Assembly (NCBI RefSeq): GCF_013449725.1
Contig: NZ_JACCFF010000005.1
Span: forward strand, 1-64,000
Direction of reading: 5' to 3'
DNA: 64,000 bases
DNA from: Mycobacteroides sp. LB1
Lineage (GTDB): Bacteria > Actinomycetota > Actinomycetes > Mycobacteriales > Mycobacteriaceae
The notes under the pieces were generated by a model, which worked only from the letters and a program-made list of their open reading frames with translations, did not search any database and had not been told where the DNA came from. Positions 24,397 to 32,830 of the stretch are shown in pieces. A program made the position numbers and the translations under genes. The stretch's first letter is position 1. Every line of letters starts with the position of its first letter.

Positions 24397-25563
24397 GTGA
24401 CCCACTCCAGCCCGGATGACGCGTGCCCCGGTGCGCTGCGTCTGCATGAGGCGGCTGATGGGCCGTTGGCACGGATACGGCTGCCCGGGGGAATGCTGAC
24501 ATCGGGGCAGCTGGGAGCGTTGGCCGAGGCCGCCGGGGACTTCGGTGCGCCGGTCTTGGAGCTGACCTCGCGCGGCAATCTCCAGATTCGGGCGATTCGC
24601 GATGCCGAGGCCGTGACCGGCCTGCTGGCAGCGGCTGGGCTGCTGCCGTCTCCGAGCCACGAACGGGCACGCAACATCGTGGCCTCACCGCTGTCGGGCC
24701 GCGTCGGCGACTTCCCCGACATTCGGCCCCTGGTTCCAGCGCTCGACTGCGGGCTCATCGCATCCCCCATCCTCACCGAGCTGCCGGGCCGGTTCCTGTT
24801 CAGCCTCGACGACGGTCGCGGCGACCTGGCGGCCATGGGTGCCGATATCGGATTGCGGCATGAGCCCGGAGGGTGGCGGCTGTTCCTCGCCGGGCGCCCC
24901 GCCTCCGAATGCCGCGACGCCCCCGAAGCCGCCGTCGAACACATGCTCGCGATCGCCGAGACCTTCGTACGAATTCGGGGAAACGCATGGCGTGTCACGG
25001 AACTACCGAACGGTGCGGAAACACTCGCCGATGCGATCGGCGTATCTCTGTTGGAAGGCCCACCCGATACGGCATCCGCACCGCACGCACCCGTGGGATG
25101 GATCGAACAGCATCCCGAAAATGGCGGCGTTGGCGACGACGGCTTGGTGACGCTTGGTGCCGCGGTTCCGCTGGGTCAGCTGACGGCGAGCGTGGCGGCG
25201 CTACTGGCCGCGGCCGAGAAACCCGTCGTCATTACCCCGTGGCGATCTGTGCTGCTCTGCGATCTGCCCCACGAAGACGCCGATGCGGTACTGCGGGTGC
25301 TGGCACCCATGGGCCTGGTGTTCGACGAACGGTCTCCCTGGCTGAATATCAGTTCGTGCACAGGATCGCCGGGGTGCGGTCGCTCACGAACCGACGTGCA
25401 CGCCGATGTGCGTCTCGAAGTGACCGAGGAGCTGGCCAGCGGTATCCATTCACCGGTGCACCGGCATTGGGTCGGCTGCCCGCGAGCCTGCGGTAGCCCT
25501 AGTACTGGGCAGGTGCTGGTGGCGACGGAACTGGGTTATCGACCACTGGAGCGGCACCCGTAG
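24397..25563 (+). CDS. cobG: Precorrin-3B synthase CobG
   Basis: 388 residues of the nitrite/sulfite reductase-like family. It oxidatively contracts precorrin-3A to precorrin-3B in the aerobic cobalamin route. LELTSRGNLQIRAI is the ferredoxin-like half-repeat motif, and the iron-sulfur/sirohaem-type cysteines occur as SSCTGSPGCGRSRTD and VGCPRACGSPS. GTG 24397 appears leaderless. Followed by cobH after a 9-bp gap. Confidence 0.92.
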   Translation: MTHSSPDDACPGALRLHEAADGPLARIRLPGGMLTSGQLGALAEAAGDFGAPVLELTSRGNLQIRAIRDAEAVTGLLAAAGLLPSPSHERARNIVASPLSGRVGDFPDIRPLVPALDCGLIASPILTELPGRFLFSLDDGRGDLAAMGADIGLRHEPGGWRLFLAGRPASECRDAPEAAVEHMLAIAETFVRIRGNAWRVTELPNGAETLADAIGVSLLEGPPDTASAPHAPVGWIEQHPENGGVGDDGLVTLGAAVPLGQLTASVAALLAAAEKPVVITPWRSVLLCDLPHEDADAVLRVLAPMGLVFDERSPWLNISSCTGSPGCGRSRTDVHADVRLEVTEELASGIHSPVHRHWVGCPRACGSPSTGQVLVATELGYRPLERHP

Positions 25564-25572
25564 GGTTAGCGC

Positions 25573-26199
25573 GTGCTGGACTACGTGCGGGACGGAGCCG
25601 AGATCTATCGGCTGTCGTTCGCGACCATCAGGGCCGAGGCCGACCTGTCGGCGTTCCCGGATGATGTCGCGCGCGTGGTGGTCCGTCTCATCCACACCTG
25701 CGGGCAGGTGGATCTGCCGAGCGAGATCGCCTTCACCCCCGACGTCGTGACGCGCACCCGGGCAGCCCTGGATGCCGGTGCCCCCATCCTGTGCGATTCA
25801 TCGATGGTCGCGGCCGGTATCACTCGCTCGCGCCTTCCCGCCGCCAATGAGGTGGTGTCGTTGGTCGCCGACCCCCGTGCCGCAGACCTGGCTCAGCGCA
25901 CCGGCACCACTAGATCTTCTGCTGCCGTGGACCTTTGGGCTGATCGACTGCCCGGTTCGATCGCCGCGATCGGCAATGCCCCCACCGCCCTGTTCCGAAT
26001 CCTCGAACTCCTCGACGAAGGGCTGGCTCCCCCGGTGGCCATCCTCGGCGGGCCAGTCGGTTTCGTCGGCTCGGCGCAGTCCAAACAAGAGCTGATCGAC
26101 CGGCCGCGCGGCGTGGACTACCTGTTGGTGCGGGGTCGCCGGGGCGGCAGCGCGATGGCCGCCGCCGCGGTGAATGCGATTGCGAGCGACCAGGAATGA
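25573..26199 (+). CDS. cobH: Precorrin-8X methylmutase CobH
   Basis: 208 residues; catalyses the 1,5-methyl shift giving hydrogenobyrinate. GTG start. Motifs: RLIHTCGQVDLPSEIAF with the catalytic His in the HTCG segment, LCDSSMVAAGI, IGNAPTALF and GGPVGFVGSAQSKQEL, all standard for CobH/CbiC. The stop overlaps the cobIJ start (ATGA). Confidence 0.94.
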   Translation: MLDYVRDGAEIYRLSFATIRAEADLSAFPDDVARVVVRLIHTCGQVDLPSEIAFTPDVVTRTRAALDAGAPILCDSSMVAAGITRSRLPAANEVVSLVADPRAADLAQRTGTTRSSAAVDLWADRLPGSIAAIGNAPTALFRILELLDEGLAPPVAILGGPVGFVGSAQSKQELIDRPRGVDYLLVRGRRGGSAMAAAAVNAIASDQE

Positions 26200-27701
26200 C
26201 TCATGACATGACCGATCCCGACGACCCCCGCGGCACCCTCTGGGGTGTCGGCCTGGGCCCCGGCGATCCCGAGCTGGTGACCGTGAAGGCCGCCCGAATC
26301 ATCGGCGAGGCCGACGTGGTGGCGTTCCACAGCGCGCGACACGGCCGCAGCATCGCCCGTTCGATCGCCGAACCGTATCTGCGGCCTGGACAGATCGAGG
26401 AACACCTCGTCTATCCGGTCACCACCGAGACCACCGACCACCCGGGCGGATACCGCGGTGCGATAGACGATTTCTACGAAGAGTCCGCGAATCGGATTGC
26501 CGCCCATTTGGATTCCGGCCGGAACGTGGCGTTGCTCGCCGAGGGCGACCCGCTGTTCTACAGCTCGTACATGCACATGCACCGGCGCCTGACCGACAGG
26601 TTCCATGCGGTGATTATTCCCGGGGTGACGTCGGTGAGCGCCGCATCGGCAGCGACGGGGACACCGCTCGTCGAGGGCGACGAGATTCTCACCGTCATCC
26701 CCGGCACGCTGCCTGCCGACGAAATCGTCCGCAGGCTACGCGATTCCGAAGCTGCGGTGATCATGAAGCTGGGGCGCTCCTACGGCGCCGTGCAGCAGGC
26801 GTTGGATACGGCAGGCGTGCTGGACCGCGCGTATTACGTGGAGCGGGCCAGCACCGCACGACAGCGGGTACTACCGGCGGCCGAGGTCGACCCGTCCTCG
26901 GTGCCGTACTTCTCGCTGGTCCTGGTTCCTGGAGCGCAAACCACCACCGACACCGAGCTCGACGGGATGGTGACGGTGGTCGGCCTGGGACCGGGCCATC
27001 ATGATTGGACCACCACCGAGGTGCGCCGGGAACTGGCGCGTGCCACCGATCTCATCGGCTATGGCCCGTACCTAGATCGGATCCCGGCCCGCGACGGCCA
27101 AATTCGTCACGCCAGCGACAACCGCGACGAACCGGCGCGGGCCGAATTGGCGTTCACACTCGCGGCGGGCGGCCGACGGGTGGCAGTCGTGTCCTCCGGA
27201 GACCCCGGCGTGTTCGCGATGGCTGCGGCGGTGTTGGAAGAGGCCCGGGCGTGGCCGGATGTCAGGGTGCGGGTACTTCCGGCGATGACAGCGGCACAGG
27301 CGGTGGCCAGCCGAGTCGGGGCACCCCTCGGACATGACTATGCCGTGATCTCACTGTCCGATCGTCTCAAGCCGTGGGAGATCATCGAGTCCCGGTTGCG
27401 TGCCGCGGCCGCAGCCGATCTCGTGCTGGCCGTGTACAACCCGGCCTCAAAGTCACGGACGTGGCAGGTTGCATCCATGCGTGATGTGCTGCTCGAACAC
27501 CGCGACCCGGCGACCCCGGTGGTACTGGGACGTGATGTCGGTGGCGCAGGAGAATCCGTGCGAGTGACCACGCTCGGTGAGCTCGACCCGTCGGTGGTGG
27601 ACATGCGCACCCTGCTGATCGTCGGTTCGTCGCAAACCCAGTGGCAAGAAACCGATTCCGGGCCGCTGGTGTTCACACCGCGTCGGTATCCCGCTCAATA
27701 A
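26196..27701 (+). CDS. cobIJ: Fused precorrin-2 C20- / precorrin-3B C17-methyltransferase CobIJ
   Basis: 501 residues with two SAM-dependent methyltransferase modules. CobI half (about 1-245): GVGLGPGDPELVTVKA and AEGDPLFYSSYMHMHRRL. CobJ half (about 250-501): VVGLGPGHHDWTTTEVRRE, SSGDPGVFAMAAAVLEEA and ILAVYNPASKSRTWQVA-like region (LVLAVYNPASKSR). The fusion is the normal mycobacterial arrangement. ATG 26196 overlaps the cobH stop. Its 3' end overlaps convergent cobK by 29 bp. Confidence 0.94.
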   Translation: MTHDMTDPDDPRGTLWGVGLGPGDPELVTVKAARIIGEADVVAFHSARHGRSIARSIAEPYLRPGQIEEHLVYPVTTETTDHPGGYRGAIDDFYEESANRIAAHLDSGRNVALLAEGDPLFYSSYMHMHRRLTDRFHAVIIPGVTSVSAASAATGTPLVEGDEILTVIPGTLPADEIVRRLRDSEAAVIMKLGRSYGAVQQALDTAGVLDRAYYVERASTARQRVLPAAEVDPSSVPYFSLVLVPGAQTTTDTELDGMVTVVGLGPGHHDWTTTEVRRELARATDLIGYGPYLDRIPARDGQIRHASDNRDEPARAELAFTLAAGGRRVAVVSSGDPGVFAMAAAVLEEARAWPDVRVRVLPAMTAAQAVASRVGAPLGHDYAVISLSDRLKPWEIIESRLRAAAAADLVLAVYNPASKSRTWQVASMRDVLLEHRDPATPVVLGRDVGGAGESVRVTTLGELDPSVVDMRTLLIVGSSQTQWQETDSGPLVFTPRRYPAQ

Positions 27702-28410
27702 CCCACCGCTGCGCCTCGCCCACGGTGGACACTGCGCTAACGTTCTCCGGCAGGGGCGGCCTGTCGATCATCACGACTGGAATGTTCAGCGCCGCAGCGG
27801 CTTCCAGCTTGGCCGAGGTCATCGTTCCCCCGCTGTTCTTGGTGACCAGCACCTCGACCGCGTACTGGCGCATGAGCTCCGTCTCCTCGGCAAGCGTGTA
27901 GGGCCCGCGCGATAAGAGCAGATGGTGCCGCTCAGGTAGCTCATCGGCGGGCACTGCCTCCACCACCCTGATCAGAAACCAGGCATCGGAGAACAAGAAT
28001 GCCCCGATACTGGACCGCCCGGAGGTCACGAAGACTCGCGAAAAGCCCTGCGCCGCCACCACATCCTTGGCCTCCACCGCCGAGGACACGATGGTGGCAT
28101 CCCCTGCCGGCCAGGGCGGACGACGCAGGATCACGTGCGGAATGCCCAATCGGCCGCATGCCGCAGCCGCATTCTCGGTGATGGTCGCGGCGAACGGGTG
28201 AGTCGCATCGACTACCGCATCAATAGCGTTGTCCAGCAACCACTCCCGTAGCCCGGCCTCGCCACCGAAACCTCCGATACGCAGCGCGCCCGCCGGTACC
28301 GCCGGATTGCGTACCCGGCCCGCCAGTGAGGTGGTGACATCGAACCGGGGCACCAGTCGCTCGGCCAGCTCACGGGCCTCGGCCGAACCTCCGAGGATCA
28401 AGATTTTCAT
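27673..28410 (-). CDS. cobK: Precorrin-6A reductase CobK
   Basis: 245 residues; NADPH-dependent reduction of precorrin-6A to precorrin-6B. Starts MKILILGGSAEARELAERL, with VVDATHPFAATITENAAAAC and the C-terminal LVTKNSGGTMTSAKLEAA motif, all diagnostic. The start directly follows the cobM stop without a gap. Tail-to-tail overlap with cobIJ. Confidence 0.93.
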   Translation of the reverse strand: MKILILGGSAEARELAERLVPRFDVTTSLAGRVRNPAVPAGALRIGGFGGEAGLREWLLDNAIDAVVDATHPFAATITENAAAACGRLGIPHVILRRPPWPAGDATIVSSAVEAKDVVAAQGFSRVFVTSGRSSIGAFLFSDAWFLIRVVEAVPADELPERHHLLLSRGPYTLAEETELMRQYAVEVLVTKNSGGTMTSAKLEAAAALNIPVVMIDRPPLPENVSAVSTVGEAQRWVIERDTDAV

Positions 28411-29166
28411 CTAATGCGTCGCCCCTCTCCGGCGTCCGGCCGAATACAGGTAACTATCGGAAAACCCCTCTGCCGCAAGCGCCTTCCCGACAAAGATCAC
28501 CGCCGTCTTGGTGACGCCCGACTCCTTCATCTGATCCGCGATATCGGCGAGGGTGCCCCGCAGGATGATTTCGGATGGCCAACTGGCATAGGCGACCACC
28601 GCGGCCGGCGTATCCGACGGGTATCCCCCCGCGACGAGATCGGCCACGACTGAATCGATCTGAGCCGCAGCCAGATGCAAGGCCAGCGTCGCCCCCGGCG
28701 CGGACAGGGCTCGCAGATCCTCGCCCGCGGGCATCGACGTGGACAGAGTCGACACCCGGGTAATCGTCACGGTCTGTGCGACGCCGGGAACGGTGAGCTC
28801 CGCACCCAAGGCCGCAGCCGCGGCGGCGAAGGCGGGGACGCCCGGCACGATCTCATAGCCGATGCCCAGGGCATCGAGTCGACGACGCTGCTCGGCGACG
28901 GCGCTATACAGCGAGGGATCGCCTGAGTGCAGCCGGGCGACATCCAATCCCTGTGCGTCGGCAGCGGATAACTCCTCGATGATGGCGTCTAAGGTCAGTG
29001 GCCCGGTGTCGATGATCCGGGCGCCCGGCGGGCATCCCGCGAGCACGTCCCGCGGCATGATCGACCCCGCGTAGAGGCATACCGGGCATCGTTCGAGGAT
29101 GCGTTGCCCGCGTACCGTGATGAGATCGGCGGCACCCGGTCCGGCGCCGATGAAGTAAACGGTCAT
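28411..29166 (-). CDS. cobM: Precorrin-4 C11-methyltransferase CobM
   Basis: 251 residues. Starts MTVYFIGAGPGAADLITVRG (SAM-binding loop), with LYAGSIMPRDVL, RLHSGDPSLYSAVAEQ and FAAAAAALGAELTVPGVAQT. The length equals the expected family length when ATG 29166 is used. Its start overlaps the cobL stop by 4 bp, giving a coupled cobL-cobM-cobK run. Confidence 0.94.
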   Translation of the reverse strand: MTVYFIGAGPGAADLITVRGQRILERCPVCLYAGSIMPRDVLAGCPPGARIIDTGPLTLDAIIEELSAADAQGLDVARLHSGDPSLYSAVAEQRRRLDALGIGYEIVPGVPAFAAAAAALGAELTVPGVAQTVTITRVSTLSTSMPAGEDLRALSAPGATLALHLAAAQIDSVVADLVAGGYPSDTPAAVVAYASWPSEIILRGTLADIADQMKESGVTKTAVIFVGKALAAEGFSDSYLYSAGRRRGATH

Positions 29167-30455
29167 GGATGACCCGCGTGCGGGATGCCATCGATTGTCG
29201 GCTTTTCCGCGCTCCACTGGGTGACGGGCAGCCGGGATCTCCAGCTGGTGAAGGCCCCGAGCGGGGCGGCCTCCTCGACGCGATACCTGCGCAGCTCTCC
29301 GCCATGGCGGGAATACCATTGCAACAAAAGCGCTTCGGATTCTGCGGTCACCGCGTTGACGACGATCCGCCCCCCGCCCGGTAGCCACTCCCAGCACGCC
29401 TCGAGCAGTCCGGGCCTTGTCACGCCGCCGCCGACGAATATCACGTCCGGAGCGGTGGCCCTCTCGAAGTCCTCTGGCGCCGAGGCGAAAGCCTCGATAT
29501 CGACACCGAATTTCCTCGCGTTGGCTGCGATGGCCGCCCGTCGGGAGGGTTTGACCTCGAAGGTCGAGGCGCTGCAGCCGGCACCGCTGCGCGCCCATTC
29601 GACCGCGATGGTGCCGGATCCGGCACCCACATCCCAGAGCCGCTGACCCGGCCGCGGTGCCAGCGACGCCAACGTGACCGCCCGGATTTCGCGTTTGGTG
29701 ATCTGCCCGTCGTGATCGAAGACGTCATCGGGCAGCCCGGCGACCAACGGTAGGACGGTGCCATCCCCTGCCGGAACGTATTCGACGGCAATGATGTTCA
29801 ACGCATCACCCGGTGCGGCGTGCCAGTCGCGGGCAATCCCCTCCACATGATTCTCGGCCGCACCGCCCAGTTGCTCCCACACCGTCAACCGCGAAGCCCC
29901 CAGTTCGGCGTCGGTCAAGATCCGCGCCAGTTCCGCCGGGGTATCGGCGTTGCGGCTGAGCACCACCGCCCGCCCGCCGTGCCGTAGCGCCGTGACGGCC
30001 GGCGCGTTGACCAGGCTGACGACTTCGACATCGTTGACTGCCCAACCCATTCGAGCGCAGGCCAGCGACACACTCGATACGTGGGGCAGCACGTGAACCC
30101 GCCTCGCACCGAACAGGCGGGTCAACGTGGTGCCAACGCCGTGCAACATGGGATCGCCGCTCGCGAGGACGTGGACGTCACCGAGACCGTCGAACATGGT
30201 GGGCAGGGCGGGCAGCAGCGGTGATGGCCACCCGCGACACTCGGCCGTCAGGGATTCTTCCGCGAGCAGTTCCAACTGCCGCAATGAACCGAAAATAACT
30301 GATGCACGCTGCAATTCACGGCGGGAGCGCAATGACAGCCCGTCCACCCCGTCGGCACCGATTCCGACCACCGTGATCCGCTCACCCACCGGTGCTTGAT
30401 GCTCTTCACCCGAGAGGTTCATCGGCGCTTGATGCTCTTCGCCCAAGCGGCTCAT
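29163..30455 (-). CDS. cobL: Precorrin-6Y C5,15-methyltransferase (decarboxylating) CobL with repeat-derived N-terminus
   Basis: 430 residues with an N-terminal CobE/CbiE-like methyltransferase domain (ITVVGIGADGVDGLSLRSRR, LASGDPMLHGVG) and a C-terminal CbiT domain (LWDVGAGSGTIAVEW, FVGGGVTRPGLLEACWEWL). ATG 30455 overlaps the TGA of the upstream SDR. The first 22 residues are two 11-residue repeats, MSRLGEEHQAP and MNLSGEEHQAP, encoded by tandem copies of the dispersed repeat; the family-like sequence starts only at GERITVV. GTG 30389 is an alternative start that would exclude the repeats; ATG 30473 is another. Confidence 0.88.
   Translation of the reverse strand: MSRLGEEHQAPMNLSGEEHQAPVGERITVVGIGADGVDGLSLRSRRELQRASVIFGSLRQLELLAEESLTAECRGWPSPLLPALPTMFDGLGDVHVLASGDPMLHGVGTTLTRLFGARRVHVLPHVSSVSLACARMGWAVNDVEVVSLVNAPAVTALRHGGRAVVLSRNADTPAELARILTDAELGASRLTVWEQLGGAAENHVEGIARDWHAAPGDALNIIAVEYVPAGDGTVLPLVAGLPDDVFDHDGQITKREIRAVTLASLAPRPGQRLWDVGAGSGTIAVEWARSGAGCSASTFEVKPSRRAAIAANARKFGVDIEAFASAPEDFERATAPDVIFVGGGVTRPGLLEACWEWLPGGGRIVVNAVTAESEALLLQWYSRHGGELRRYRVEEAAPLGAFTSWRSRLPVTQWSAEKPTIDGIPHAGHP
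30395..30423 (-). repeat. Dispersed 29-bp repeat, copy 3b (diverged)
   Basis: Reads on the minus strand ATGAACCTCTCGGGTGAAGA then GCATCAAG. It lies exactly 33 bp from copy 3 and is the second unit of a tandem, in-frame duplication at the start of cobL. Confidence 0.6.
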
Positions 30456-30456
30456 C
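30428..30456 (-). repeat. Dispersed 29-bp repeat, copy 3, supplying the cobL start codon
   Basis: Reads on the minus strand ATGAGCCGCTTGGGCGAAGA then GCATCAAG. Its ATG at 30455 is the likely cobL start and its TGA overlaps as the stop of the upstream SDR. Confidence 0.65.
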
Positions 30457-31210
30457 GCGGCATCCTGCGCCATACCAACGACGGTACCCACCGCATGACG
30501 AATGCGAACGACCCCAGCGCCCGCGGAATCCAGACAGTGCGCTTCCCGTTGTGCAGCGCCCGCACGGTCGCCTCCGCCACCTGGGCTGGCGTGCTCGACA
30601 ACGGGGCCGGCGACATCCCCTCTGTCATCCGGCCGATCACGAAGCCAGGGCGAGCAATCAACAGGTGCACACCGGAACCATCCAGTGCGTCGGCGAGCCC
30701 GCTTGCGAAACCGTCCAGCCCGGCCTTGGCCGACCCGTACACATAGTTGGCGCGCCGCACCCGCCACCCGGCGATCGACGAGAACACCACCACAGCGCCT
30801 CGACCGGCGCCGCGCATCCGGACGGCCAGATCGGTCAGCAACGCGACCTGCGCCACGTAGTCGGTATGCACGATCGCCGCCGCGTACCCGGCATCGGTCT
30901 CCGCCCGGGACTGATCGCCCAGCAGTCCGAACGCGAGCACCGCCACATCGATGGTTCCGTGTCGCTCGATGATCGAGGCCAGCACCGATTCATGGGTGTC
31001 GACCCGGTCGGCGTCAAACTCGATGCAGTCCACCGCGACGGCCCCGGCCTCGCGAACGCGTAGTTCCTCGTCGCGCAGGTCATCTGCTCGCCGCGCCGCC
31101 AGGACCACGGTGTTCCCCGGCGCGAGGCGAGTCGCCACCTCAACGCCGATTTCGCTGCGGCCGCCGAAAATCACTACAAGCTGGCCGGGGTGTCGCACCG
31201 TGTCGGTCAC
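30452..31210 (-). CDS. Short-chain dehydrogenase/reductase (Rv2073c-like)
   Basis: 252 residues from GTG 31210. The cofactor loop is GGRSEIGVEVATRL, an atypical variant of TGxxxGxG; the catalytic residues are Ser in VVFSSIAGWR and YVYGSAKAG (YxxxK). It resembles the DprE2-like SDR subgroup of mycobacteria and ends WVPSLVWRRMPR, a hydrophobic/basic tail. The substrate is unknown. The stop overlaps cobL, so it may be the first gene of a cobL-cobM-cobK operon. Confidence 0.8.
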   Translation of the reverse strand: MTDTVRHPGQLVVIFGGRSEIGVEVATRLAPGNTVVLAARRADDLRDEELRVREAGAVAVDCIEFDADRVDTHESVLASIIERHGTIDVAVLAFGLLGDQSRAETDAGYAAAIVHTDYVAQVALLTDLAVRMRGAGRGAVVVFSSIAGWRVRRANYVYGSAKAGLDGFASGLADALDGSGVHLLIARPGFVIGRMTEGMSPAPLSSTPAQVAEATVRALHNGKRTVWIPRALGSFAFVMRWVPSLVWRRMPR

Positions 31211-31231
31211 GTCAGCGATTATGTCCTGCGC

Positions 31232-31237
31232 TAGCGT
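31232..31237 (+). promoter_or_regulatory. Candidate -10 box for a leaderless transcript
   Basis: TAGCGT ends eight bases before the ATG at 31246, the spacing expected for a leaderless mRNA. Confidence 0.4.
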
Positions 31238-31245
31238 AAGAGTTG

Positions 31246-31671
31246 ATGTCGAACACCCCTACGACCCGACTTACCGATGATGCGCTGGCGTTTCTCTCCG
31301 AGCGCCATCTGGCCATGCTGACCACCCTGCGGCAGGACAACAGCCCGCATGTGGTGGCCGTCGGTTTCACCTTTGACCCCGCAACCCATATCGCGCGGGT
31401 CATCACCACCGGCGGCTCGCAGAAGGCCGTCAACGCCGAACGCGGTGCCGTCGCGGTGCTGAGCCAGGTCGACGGTGCCCGCTGGCTCTCCCTGGAGGGC
31501 GCGGCCACCGTTGTCACCGAGAAGGACGCCGTACGTGATGCTGAGCTGCGTTACGCGCAGCGCTACCGCACCCCGCGCGTCAACCCGCAGCGTGTGGTCA
31601 TCGAGGTGAAGATCGAGCGGGTGTTGGGCTCCTCGGATCTGTTGAACCGAGGAGACGCCGCGGCCGATTAG
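31246..31671 (+). CDS. F420-dependent biliverdin reductase-like PPOX protein (Rv2074-like)
   Basis: 141 residues from ATG 31246. Split-barrel features: ALAFLSERHLAMLTTLRQDN, VVAVGFTFDPATH and VITTGGSQKAVNAERGAVA. Position between the cob/SDR genes and pepE and the sequence suggest orthology to Rv2074, for which F420-dependent biliverdin reduction has been reported. The first in-frame codon is a TTG one codon upstream; ATG is preferred. Its stop overlaps pepE by 4 bp. Confidence 0.78.
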   Translation: MSNTPTTRLTDDALAFLSERHLAMLTTLRQDNSPHVVAVGFTFDPATHIARVITTGGSQKAVNAERGAVAVLSQVDGARWLSLEGAATVVTEKDAVRDAELRYAQRYRTPRVNPQRVVIEVKIERVLGSSDLLNRGDAAAD

Positions 31672-32807
31672 CGGCCGAACGGTACCACCGTCAGGCCGTG
31701 CGGCCGTGAATTCACGGACTCACAACCGTTTTCGGTGATGACGACGATGTCTTCGATCCGCGCGCCCCACTGCCCCGGGAAGTAGACGCCCGGCTCGATG
31801 CTGAACGCCATACCCGGCTCCAGGATCACGTCATTGCCCTCCACGATGTAGGGCTCTTCGTGCACCGACAAACCGATTCCGTGTCCGGTGCGATGCACGA
31901 ACGCCTCCCCCATCCCCGCCTCGGTGAGGATCCGGCGCGCGGCGGCATCGACGGACTGGGCGGTCACCCCGGGGCGAGCAGCCTGGACGGCCGCCTGCTG
32001 TGCATGCTCAAGAATCGAAATCCGCTGAGCCACATCGGGGTCGGGATCACCGATGCTGTACGTACGAGTGCAGTCGGAATTGTAGCCCGGCTCGTAGCTT
32101 CCGCCGATGTCCACCACCACAATGTCCCCGAGCTGTAACTCACGGTCGGAGCACTCGTGGTGCGGATCGGCACCGTGCGGACCGGAACCGACGATGATGA
32201 AGGCGACCTCCGAATGCCCCTCGGCCACAATCGCTTCAGCGATATCTGCGGCCACCTCCGCCTCCGTGCGTCCCGGCACCAGAAGCTCGGGCACCAGCGC
32301 GTGCACCCGATCGATGGCGGCACCGGCCTTACGGAGCGCATCGATCTCGGAGGCGTCCTTGACCATCCGCAATCGACGCAACACCCCGGTGGCCAGTACC
32401 GGCACAGTCCCGATCAGGTCGGTCAATGGGAGCAGATGAAGCGCGGACATCGACTCGGTGACCGCGACTCTGCTCGACTCCCTGTCCGAAGCCCCCAGCG
32501 CCGCGCAAACCAGCTCGTAGGGGTTATCGCCGTCAACCCAGTCGCTGATCGGGATGTCGAGGTCGCCGATCGCCGAATCCTTCAGCGCCGCAAGCTCCAT
32601 CCGGGGGGCGACCACGGTGGGCGTACCCGATGCCGGCACCACCAATGCGGTGAGCCGCTCGAATGTCTGCGCGCGCGACCCGGTGAGGTACCTCAGGTCG
32701 TATCCAGGCGTGATAACCAACCCCGTCACTCCGGCGGTCGCGGCCTCCTGGGCGGCACGCTGCAGGCGGTTGGCGTACACATCGGATTCGAAACGCTGGA
32801 CTGCCAT
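31668..32807 (-). CDS. pepE: Xaa-Pro aminopeptidase family protein PepE
   Basis: A 379-residue pita-bread-fold metallopeptidase (family M24B). Metal ligands: Asp in IVVVDIGGSYEPGYNSDCTR (both Asp residues), His in HRTGHGIGLSVHEEPYI, Glu in MAFSIEPGVYF and Glu in GARIEDIVVIT. It cleaves N-terminal residues before proline. It starts at ATG 32807 seven bases after a minus-strand TAACCT -10 box. Divergent from the exonuclease gene across 23 bp. Confidence 0.9.
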   Translation of the reverse strand: MAVQRFESDVYANRLQRAAQEAATAGVTGLVITPGYDLRYLTGSRAQTFERLTALVVPASGTPTVVAPRMELAALKDSAIGDLDIPISDWVDGDNPYELVCAALGASDRESSRVAVTESMSALHLLPLTDLIGTVPVLATGVLRRLRMVKDASEIDALRKAGAAIDRVHALVPELLVPGRTEAEVAADIAEAIVAEGHSEVAFIIVGSGPHGADPHHECSDRELQLGDIVVVDIGGSYEPGYNSDCTRTYSIGDPDPDVAQRISILEHAQQAAVQAARPGVTAQSVDAAARRILTEAGMGEAFVHRTGHGIGLSVHEEPYIVEGNDVILEPGMAFSIEPGVYFPGQWGARIEDIVVITENGCESVNSRPHGLTVVPFGR

Positions 32808-32814
32808 GCGGTCC

Positions 32815-32824
32815 AGGTTATCTT
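32815..32824. promoter_or_regulatory. Interlocked divergent -10 boxes of pepE and the exonuclease gene
   Basis: AGGTTATCTT contains TAACCT on the minus strand (32815-32820) and TATCTT on the plus strand (32819-32824), sharing two base pairs. Each is followed after 7 and 6 bases by the pepE ATG and the exonuclease GTG, so both mRNAs would be leaderless and the promoters could not be occupied together. Confidence 0.5.
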
Positions 32825-32830
32825 GGGGCC

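Noticed and set aside
24364..24660. Extended cobN start at 24660
   Set aside because: Would run antisense through the cobG start; the normal CobN N-terminus begins at GTG 24363.
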